From the NCBI RefSeq assembly GCF_947623445.1, contig NC_135241.1, positions 5,582,501-5,646,500 on the forward strand: 64,000 bases of DNA, written 5' to 3'. This DNA comes from Clavelina lepadiformis (taxonomy: Eukaryota; Chordata; Ascidiacea; Aplousobranchia; Clavelinidae). The notes beneath the pieces were generated by a model, which was not told where the DNA came from, searched no databases, and worked only from the letters and a program-made list of their open reading frames with translations. Position numbers and translations under genes: made by a program. Of this stretch, positions 55,503-64,000 are shown one piece after another; positions within the stretch are counted from its first letter, which is position 1; each line of letters starts with the position of its first letter.

Positions 55503-56240
55503 TTTCAACTATTTGAAAAAGGTTTTTACACCCTAAAACGTTTTGTAAACCCTGTTTAAGTGTTTTTCTTATCACTCATAAGCCTACCTGAACCCACTAC
55601 TGTACTATGAGAGAAATCATTTATTGCTTGCAGTTTATTAAACCTAGGCCTATGTCTGCACTTCATGAATTTGCATAAAAATAATTAATTTGTTTAACTT
55701 TCTTAATAACACGTTTGTCTGAAATAAATGACTATCTATAGTAAAATGTATTTCACTTAAACAAGGTAATAATGGATGAACATTAACACCGATAACCTCA
55801 AACCTTAATTTACACGGCGTGCATTAAAACGATACAAAGAAGAATGTTGACATGAGATCAAGTTACCATAACGACTATAACAACCGTGTATAATTAGTGT
55901 GGCGCTAAAGAGTTACCAAGTAAGCGTAACCCATAGACATACAATATAAACGTATCATTAACAAAAGGTGCTTAGCTGGTGAATTAATTCTTTTATGAAC
56001 CAAAGTTTCGCAAACCTATGTAGGTGAGCTTCATTAAACCAGATTACAATAAGAGAATAACAAATATTTTTGAAAACTACAAACATATAAATTTACCTAA
56101 ATACCAGCAATAACTAAGAAACGATTATGATATTTGGTATTATGACGTAAGAAACGCAAAATGACATAATAAAGCAAAGTTCTGACAAACAAATATATAC
56201 AATAGATTTAAGAAAAGTATTGCAAGTACTGTATATAGGC
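55503..56240. other. Upstream region of CFAP126
   Basis: No coding exon was seen. On the plus strand GTTACCATAACGAC at 55862-55875 resembles an RFX X-box (one good half-site and a poor second one), about 360 bases upstream of the CFAP126 start. X-boxes are common upstream of ciliary genes, so it is recorded as a weak candidate. Confidence 0.35.
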
Positions 56241-56699
56241 CAGGGTGGTGCAAACCCTGGCACAGGGGCCGCAGGTGGTCGAACGTATTTTGTGCGGCCC
56301 GCAAATAATTCCGTACTTTTGGTTCGCTGTATTTTTCAGTGCGAAGCCCACAGTTGTTAAAATACACCTACGTTTTTATTTAAATAGGTTGCATTAGCCA
56401 CAGCCTGAGATACGTCGTACATCATTGAGATGCAAGTCAATATGTGATTATTATGGAGTTATAAATCCCTTTCACGGCTAACACAATATTGTGTGGCGAT
56501 ACATAGGCCTACATGCGACAATTTTAACATTTTGTTGCAAACAAGGAGAAAGTATCACAGAGTACGTTATTAGTCGTGCAGCAAAGCATTAAGTCGATTA
56601 TAACAGTGAACTTTGCTAACACTGGAGTTTCCCCATTTACGGCCCACAATGTTCTCCTCAAACCATAATGTGGCCCTTTATGCTCGCAGTCGTGGACTA
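56241..56699. mobile_element. Probable degenerate hAT-like element
   Basis: The left part starts CAGGGTGGTGCAAACC and continues with GGGGCCGCAGGTGG and GTGCGGCCCGC. The right part has TGTGGCCCTTTATG and ends CGTGGACTA. GCGGCCC-rich subterminal words at both ends and a CAG...CTA type boundary suit an old hAT copy. No clean 8-bp flanking duplication was found. Confidence 0.45.
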
Positions 56700-57960
56700 T
56701 CATTTATTTAACACCCTAAATTGAATTTCATATAAAAGCGTTTGTGCTTTCATTATCTGTAACCTTTTTCACTATGGGCTATTTGAGACAGGTTAATTCA
56801 TTCTGTTACTTTTTACACCGTTCCTTTTGTTTTTTTGTCATATATATCTCTTCTTTTTTGATATCACCTACACATATTGTAAATATATTGCCTACGTTAA
56901 GCAACCTGGCCTACAGCTAACATTATATTCTACAAAAGTTATAGAATTCAGCATTAAAAAAGAGAAATTTTGCAAAAAATGAATTTTTAAAACTGCAAAA
57001 AAAACTGTAGCTTTGAGAAAAAAACAAACGTCATATTTGAGTTCAGCAACCTTGTGTCCTGCAAAGACAGATGATAAAATTTATGCAACAAAAATTTTCT
57101 TCCACTGTGATTGGATGATAAAACTTGAAATTGATTTTGCTAGGCTGGTAGCAACTCCAAGTCATAGTTTCGAACAAGTCAACGGGAACAGTTAATGTTT
57201 ATTGCGCGGTAGAAATTACAAGTAGGTATTCTCATTAAAAACTAAAATAGTTATTGTTCAGATCGCATAAACATGAATCCAAACCTAAAATCAATGTATT
57301 ACATCAATTTTTATTTTTACTTTTTCGCATGTCACCCATTGTTTCGAACTGGTAATATGCTCGATAGTTCATTACATTGACAAAGTGTCATGCAAAGAAA
57401 GAAGTAACAACACATGCATACACTGTTATACTTACACACATGATCTCAACACAGTCACAATTCCAAATAGTGGACTATCAAAACTGGTTTGGCAAACTTG
57501 GTTATAAGATGTAACCTAACCTTTTTCTTTATGCATTCGACTCTTCTTATGTGGCCAAATTGGGCATACCTATTAACTCAATCTTCAGGCATGTCAGTAG
57601 TTAAGTGCCTTGCCAAGGCTCAGCGGGGTACCCTCAGCAAGCATTGAACCAGTAATTTCTCGGAATCCAACCTGCCCCTCCACCGCTAAAAGGCGGAGTC
57701 GTAACGAGAAGAGCGGGTGCTGCAGCCTGCTGTTTTCCAATAGCAATACTTCCTGCCCAGTGATTGACAGGCTGCTGTTGGTGACGTGATCAATAGCAGT
57801 TTAACTATTCAACAAGGAGAGAAACCGATGTGGAATTCTTCCATAAAAACTATACATTAGTAGTGTGAAAAAAATATATTTAAAGATTGGTTGTGTGGGC
57901 GAGGATAGTGTAAGCTATATTTATGTCTTTGAACACCTTTGATGTAAGCAAACTGTAAGC
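56700..57960. other. Intergenic, no gene found
   Basis: No supported exon. Around 57600-57690 is a stretch with TTAAGTGCCTTGCCAAGG followed by GAACC and CCTCCACCGC words, reminiscent of conserved LINE/SINE 3' segments, but it could not be assigned. Confidence 0.4.
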
Positions 57961-58105
57961 CATAGGTGTCAAACTCCGGGCCCGCGGGCCACATTCGGCC
58001 CGCTTAACAATAAAACTTGGCCCGCAATGCTACTTTATACATTGAACTATTTCAAGTTTTATCCTTACGGCCCGCGACGTTAAATAAATTCTGAGTTTGT
58101 GTATG
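57961..58105. mobile_element. Internally deleted hAT-like element
   Basis: Starts CATAGGTGTCAAACTC and contains AATAAAACTTGGCCCGC and CAAGTTTTATCCTTACGGCC. These match, in opposite orientation, the two ends of the element at 63238-63680. It therefore looks like a shorter deletion derivative of the same family. No flanking duplication is evident. Confidence 0.65.
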
Positions 58106-61100
58106 ATGGTGCATGAATTAAGAATTGTGCAATATCTTGTGACCTTAACGTTCTTATAATTCTGTCTATTAACCTATAGGCTATACCCTTTCACGATTTC
58201 ATAATCTCGTATCAGATTTTAATTAACTATCCTCTTCTGGTTTACCTAACTTAAACAGTGTTGCGTACCCTTTGTTGCTAATAATTATTAACTAATAGTT
58301 TAGAGGTTTTCTACACTGGAGACGAATTTAGCAATCTAGAAGTAAGAGAACAGACTGGCAGATTATCACAGGAGTAGGATAATTTATATAAATATATGTT
58401 AGGTGTTAGGCTAATAGTATGAAATTGCTTACAAACAGTCACTAACAAAGCAAACGATTCGCGACGAGCAAAATAGCCAGGGCTACAGCTATTAACTTAT
58501 ATGGTGAAGAGTGTCCATACCTTCAATAATGAAATAAGATCAAAACGGGAACATAATCAAAAATGTTGGAATCAGACCAACAGCGTAAGTAGAAAGTACT
58601 ATATGACATTATTCATCCTTAATATAAAAATTCGTCCCTTCATGCGCAAGGCTTCAAAAACGTATAAGCTATTATATGACTTTTTCATCGAAAGTAGGTC
58701 AGGTAGCCTGTTTCTAGATAGGCGGCTAGGTAAAGAAAGCTAATGCAAAATGTTGATTTTAGCCATTTTAGGTTTTATTTGAGATAAAGTTAAATTAGGA
58801 AGTAGATATAGGTTAAGTTTAGGTTACTATATTATAACGTTTAAGTTACGTTCGCAAGAAACTGTGAAAAATAGCTTTGAACGCGCGATTGTTTCCAGTG
58901 AAATAGTAGCAGCCAAATAATTATCGCAAAAACCTGAAATATAGCATGCTCCCGAACGGAGTGAAAAGGAATCCTTTCTATCCACGCAAGGACGCTAAAG
59001 GCCTGGTTTTGGATGACATCAGCGAAAAGATTGCGTAATAATTACTTTCTCTTTGACAAATTTGGTGAAGAGTAAAAACAAAATGACTTCACCCAAGGCA
59101 TAGCCTAGTATATAGCGTCCGCTTTGACGATTGTCTTGAACGGTTGCAAGACCCAATATCATTCAAGGCTCTAAACATTGCGTTCATTTATGATGACATT
59201 GAGCAAGTCGAATAACCTATACTTTTTGGACGATCTATCTTCATGTCTACAGGGAAAAGTGTATGTATGCTTTTACCCCAAACTTGCATTAAATCAATTG
59301 TGGTCGTTTTAGTGATACATTAATATATCTCGCTGAGACGCACAAGGTTATAGGGCATAGGCGGACAAAACTTATACAGTATCAAAATTGATGATTTTTG
59401 GTAAGAATTGAAATAACCCGAATTCGCTGTATAAATTGGATGTCAAAAATTGGCGGAGCATTTACAAAAATTCCCTGTATTACAAAAACGAAGCACGCCT
59501 TCAGTTAACGAAAGAATATCACTTCATACAAAAGTTCTGTAGAAAACACACATCTCTGATATAGCCGTAAAAACACGTTTATTATGGTGAGATGCAATTC
59601 AGGATAATGACAATGTTGTATTTTCAGTTGTGCATAAGTTGGAATACTTCAGCTTTGAAAGGGTAGTGCTAATTACTTACAATTACTAAAATTAGTTCAT
59701 ACAAGATTACTAGTAGGATACAACCTTGGATTTTCGACCGAAGTGTTTGAGACAAATAATATCACAACTTATGTCCTCCTGTCGCGTAACTATGATTACA
59801 AAACCTATTTTGAATTTAATTTCTGCTAGATTTCGTAGGTTCATTTCCGACTCCAATTCCCGCCCCAATGGCTGTTGCTGTCCATATGATGGCCTCGATA
59901 CGACTTCCTGCGTACGCCGTACTGGCTTCGATTAAAGTTTCCAGTATGGTAAACTTTGCGGCCTGTGAGTGTGGTGTGAAGAAACAATCTGTGTGCCATA
60001 TCATATTTGATTGCTTTAGCATCTACCATGACCTTCTTCTGCGCGTTTAGGATGACATCAGCACAACTTAGAGTGTCACGACTGTCCCGACAATTATTCT
60101 CGGTTGCCCAAGAACCATCAGCTCAAACGAATAAGAGTAAATTTGCATGTGAAACATAATTTAAATTTGTTTAGTTCATTCAGCAGATTCTCCAGATTTT
60201 TTACAGGCTAAAGAGTTCATATACAAATTTTAGAATAAACATGCTAAGAAGTATGTAGGGCTAAGTAGCAAGCCGATATTATTTTCCGATCATTTAAAGT
60301 ATACTCACAATGCAAAAAAGTTCTAAATACGAAGGACGAAACAAGAACTCAGACATGATAACTTATGTTAATCTTCCAGTGTAAATTTGCTCATACTGTG
60401 TTCTACTATCTGTTTTCTCATATTTGTGCAATAAATTAATTCCCCCACAGCTACGTTGGTTACTAGTTTCATGATATTACAGTAGGATAACAGCAAATAG
60501 ACTTTTTATTACTAACCAATAGAAATCAAACACAAGTGTATTTCTTCTAAAAAGTTATGTCATTTAATGAATGAATTTTTATAATCGTTTGCTTTTCACA
60601 GTAGTCATAAACCAGTCTCATTTGGCGTTTTCAAGGGAAGACCACTAAAAAAACGATACTAGTTTATCGTCACCTGGAAATATACTTCGCCTAGGCCCTA
60701 GAATGACGTCACAATATACATACCATTGCTCACCAAAGCAACTCCAAGATGTTCTTTACTATCTTTGTTAATATTTGGTCGGGAAATGTATTGACATTGG
60801 CATTCAGACACAGCTTAATGTTTCCTTTGTGAGTCTATAATTCCATTAGTCAGAATTAATAAATGACGTTGCCTAAGCATTTTTGTTATAAGAGAAATTT
60901 TCATAAACCGACAAAGGAGTGTTAAGGATTAAGTGTAAGTCAGAGTTTTCTAAACAGATATAATACAAGGAAATAAATTTGTTGTTTGCTGGAAATCTTA
61001 GGGTTAGGCGACTGGAAAACCCCAGTCTTAAGTATTGCCTTTATGGGAGTAAGCGAAAGTGGAGGAAAACATATGTAACAAGCAACTCCTTTAGATAACT

Positions 61101-61752
61101 ACACTAATCTGTTCATGTTTTAGAACAACTCTTCCTGCAGCATTGAACTACAAGCGTTTCTACGGAAAAGTAAATTTGAAAAAATAGATTTTCAGTAATA
61201 ATTTATTCCATGGCCACTTTTAACTGGTGTATCGGGAGTAATAACGTTGTTGCTCAACACTACGGGTTAGTGCAGACAAACAAGCAAATCAAACTTTCAC
61301 TATGAAGACCAACAAACAATAAATTACATCCTAAAAATGTCTGTTTCCATCATGTTTAAATGAGAAGAGCTAGAGCAACGAGATTTCCAGCGTTAGTGAA
61401 ACTTCGTCAAGCTAGCTAAAGGTGAGATTGTTTGGAAAGAAAAGTATAAGTTAATCGGGAAAGCACAACATTGTCTCGTTGCTTTGAATTATTCGAAAGC
61501 GAAGTTGTTTAGCCTGCTGCTATTATTATGGAATAAAATTTATTTCCTTCTATTAAGAAAATGAACACAAAATTCTTTTGAAGACTTTAGTGCTGAAGAT
61601 CTCAAGAAAATAGTTTGTGTGTTTTGAAGTGTTTCAACTTTTTGTATTTTTTTCTGCGTAAGCCTACGCATTATTGTTTCGCAGCTCCTAATAACAGAGG
61701 ATCTCAACAATAAATCAGTTTACAAACCAATTTGCTGTGGTGTTAACTACAC
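58106..61752. other. Intergenic; one possible LINE fragment
   Basis: No host exon is supported. At 59832-60050 (+) a frame reads LRLP-like IRLPAYAVLASIK followed by CECG and HIIFDC, which resembles the Cys/His-rich C-terminus of some LINE ORF2 proteins. The match is short and uncertain. The upstream part of the membrane-protein gene (5' UTR or an earlier exon) could also lie near 61300-61750. Confidence 0.4.
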
Positions 61753-62432
61753 ATGTCTTCAAGTGTAACTGGAACTCCTGCGGTCGGAGACGGGTTTCTT
61801 ACTCTAAATCAAAGTTTACTTATTGTGCTGGTCACTGGAGTTACTGTAGTTATTGCACTCGTGGTTTTGGTAATTATAGCCTGTCAGTATTCAAAGTTGA
61901 CAAACAAACTCAAAAATTCAGGTTGGTTATAACGAGCTTCAAAACGTTTTGTCGGAATTCTGCTTTAAATAAGTTAGTTATAAATATTGTTGTAAACTTT
62001 GTGAATTTATTTTGTGTTGATTGATAAGCTTCAGACAAAAATTCGGCCGTCTTACAAAAAATAATGACGACATCCACCTCAAACCTTGCCTACAACGACG
62101 CCTGCAGCAACATGCCAACAAATAACAAGACTGGAGGTAATACAAATCAAGGAATGGTACAAACCGAAACCATGACTCTAAAAGCAAAACTTCAACTTAA
62201 CGACGCAACAGGTGGGACGTAAACTTAAATTCGATTAGAAATTAAGGTTGTTAAAGTAGGGTAATTATAATGTATAAGTGAAACGCTGTGGTCAATAACA
62301 GCTGTTATCAATGCAACTAATGATACAGATTACGTAGCCCCAATGCGATCGCCACCTCCCATGAATCGTGAAGATTTGGATCTTGCAGATATCTATGATG
62401 ATGTGTCCTCAGATCCATACCCCCAATATTAA
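61753..62432 (+). CDS. Unrecognised single-pass membrane protein with Tyr/Pro tail
   Basis: Three exons, 61753-61921, 62035-62211 and 62329-62432, all phase 1 junctions, encode 149 aa. Residues 1-21 form a short N-terminus with one NQS site; residues 22-44 are a clear transmembrane helix (LLIVLVTGVTVVIALVVLV followed by IIAC). Then comes a basic stretch (KLTNKLK) on the likely cytoplasmic side, implying an N-out protein without a cleaved signal. The roughly 105-residue tail is polar and ends in tyrosine motifs: DYVAPM, a PPPM proline patch, and DIYDDVSSDPYPQY. Such a tail could dock SH2 or SH3 proteins when phosphorylated; that is inference. The donor after exon 1 (CAG|gttggt) is weak, the other sites are good. 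AATAAA at 62855-62860 is a plausible poly(A) signal. I do not recognise the family; an additional 5' exon is possible. Confidence 0.7.
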
Positions 62433-63237
62433 AAGATATAAATTGTATAATAACTAACTACTTGTCCCAAAATCGCTTGTTTCATGCAGACACTGTGGAC
62501 TGCGATGCAGCAAAGAATGTGCAGTTATTTGTGTAGTTTATCTTAAAGCGATAATTATGTTTATGTCGTCCTTACTATGATATCGCTATAGCAAATATGT
62601 ATAGCTTTTTTAAAAGCAACTGTTTAACACTTTGAAATCTATATTTTCTTACGATCTAGCTGTTTTATCCTTGCATACTGTAGATTAAAAATGTGCAATT
62701 AAATGATATTCTAAATTAGGTGAAGTTTTAGGCCCGTTAAGCATACTATCGAAACATAATCTTGTACATGTGGAACGAACAATTTAACTTGACATGTATA
62801 AAGGTTATGTTGATGAGTGAAAGCATACCTAAAATACACTTTCGTTTTGAGCTAATAAACAGCATCTTTACTTCTGGTCACCTGACACACGTTAGGGTGC
62901 TTCTTTGTCGGTGATATTGACAAAACATACATATTATTTTCATTTTATTTGATAAAATTATATTAAATGGAGTTTCCTATCAGTATACCTAATTAATTTT
63001 GGTGGTTACCAGGAACTGCCTAGTATTTGCTGACTTCAAACAAAGCTATTTTGTCATCGCAAATATGGAAACCAGAAACTGATGGATTCCTTGTTACTGT
63101 AAGATTAAACGGCAAAAATATGCACAAATATTGAAAATATGGAATGTGTGTTTCGATACGAACCATACATTATGAACTTAGGCGTATTAACGCGTTGAAA
63201 CCAATTAAGGCCAACAAAACTTCATGTAGCTCTAGAC
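62433..63237. other. 3' UTR and intergenic DNA
   Basis: AATAAA at 62855-62860 is a candidate poly(A) signal for the membrane-protein gene. Nothing else was recognised. Confidence 0.5.
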
Positions 63238-63680
63238 CAGGGGTGTCAAACTCAATCGCTACAGGGGCCAAAACTTAAAACTTATTTAACGCCGCGGGCC
63301 GTAAGGATAAAACTTGATTGAACATTTCGTGACACGAGTACATGAATTGGAACAGGCGGCGAAACAAAACCAAATTTTTGATATTTTTGACGATTTTTGA
63401 CTGGGCTATTTTTGATTGTTCTTCTCTTACATCATTATGTTTCTTTCATCTCCTTGCAAAAGCATTAAAGAATTAACAAACAATAAAGAAAAAAGCGGCC
63501 TAAATTACAAGCGTTAGAATAAATTGATTTATTCTATCGTATGATGGGACAACTGCTGTGCTGCTGTATTGTGCGATTTGTTATAATTTTGTTTCTTGCT
63601 TGAAAATAGTAAGCTATACTGTACAATGATCTCGCGGGCCAAGTTTTATTGTAAAGCGGGCCGGGAGTTTGACACGTATG
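63238..63680. mobile_element. Non-autonomous hAT-like element (MITE)
   Basis: 443 bp with inverted ends CAGGGGTGTCAAACTC and GAGTTTGACACGTATG, and subterminal GCGGGCC words on both sides. The flanks CTCTAGAC (63230-63237) and CTCTAGGT (63681-63688) match at six of eight positions, consistent with an ageing 8-bp duplication. There is no transposase ORF. It belongs to the same family as 57961-58105. Confidence 0.8.
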
Positions 63681-63785
63681 CTCTAGGTCTAGACATTATG
63701 TAATTGCATATGTTTGAGCTCTATAAAGATTTCGGTGCTTTGCGTTCAAATTCCGTGTGATCCAATTCCAGTTAAAACTAGAGCA

Positions 63786-64000
63786 GTGGTTCTCAAAATT
63801 TGTTTTTCGGTGCATTTTGGGCTTTTATACATAGCCCTGCACTTCTGTCATGTTTTTAACTACTAAGCCGAATTTGCTCTGCTGTAAGTTTTACTCACTC
63901 TCCTCATGTATAGCTTAATTATTATCCATATATAACAAACATTTTACGTTGAAGCTAAAAGCTATTACTTGATTATACCAACGATATAAAGAACTTTCTT
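63786..64000. mobile_element. Left end of a further hAT-like element
   Basis: CAGTGGTTCTCAAA starting at 63786 is a typical hAT terminal sequence. The other end would lie beyond the window, so extent and type cannot be confirmed. Confidence 0.4.

Noticed and set aside
57600..57690. tRNA gene or tRNA-derived SINE
   Set aside because: GTGCCTTGCCAAGG and GAACC words are suggestive, but no cloverleaf or intact A/B boxes could be built.
59816..60050. Overlapping open frames on both strands as a gene
   Set aside because: Neither has splice context; the plus frame only weakly resembles a LINE C-terminus.

Overview
This window looks like nuclear DNA from a tunicate, most likely a Ciona species. The genome is AT-rich and compact, with short GT-AG introns. 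It holds degenerate hAT- and pogo-type elements and LINE remnants, plus chordate genes that are recognisable by protein sequence (SIK3, Flattop/CFAP126). The species call is an inference. Gene models were spliced by hand: every intron was placed on a splice consensus and every exon junction was checked for reading frame.

Bases 1-24,000 hold a lineage-specific cluster of two-exon receptor genes. Exon 1 encodes a signal peptide and a cysteine-rich ectodomain; exon 2 encodes a seven-helix rhodopsin-like domain and a cytoplasmic tail. One A-type gene (+, 3550-5551) faces three B-type genes (-, 7423-9867, 15443-17898, 20709-23155). A broken A-type fragment lies at 12785-13430. Flanking and spacer DNA is duplicated along with the genes, so the cluster arose as repeats of a convergent A/B pair: unit 1 is intact, unit 2 has a dead A copy, and unit 3 has lost A. 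The third B gene carries a one-base deletion in a T run. The ectodomain has ten cysteines whose spacing is identical in A and B types except for one linker. I do not recognise this domain, and it is the best candidate for something undescribed.

Bases 24,000-33,000 are a gene-poor, mobile-element-rich stretch: an AT-rich degenerate repeat, a hAT MITE with an exact 8-bp target duplication, a pogo-like element with a PHD-type finger ORF, a LINE 3' remnant and microsatellites.

Bases 32,993-51,494 (+) are a complete 26-exon SIK3-type kinase gene, about 1361 aa: kinase domain, UBA, three conserved R-R-x-S/T sites and an apparent C-terminal KA1-like domain. Bases 54,013-55,502 (-) are the ciliary gene CFAP126/Flattop, 216 aa in six exons, convergent with SIK3. 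Bases 56,000-61,700 are intergenic with hAT-like and LINE-like debris. Bases 61,753-62,432 (+) encode an unrecognised 149-aa single-pass membrane protein with a tyrosine- and proline-containing tail, in three exons. The last 800 bases hold one hAT-like MITE and the end of another.
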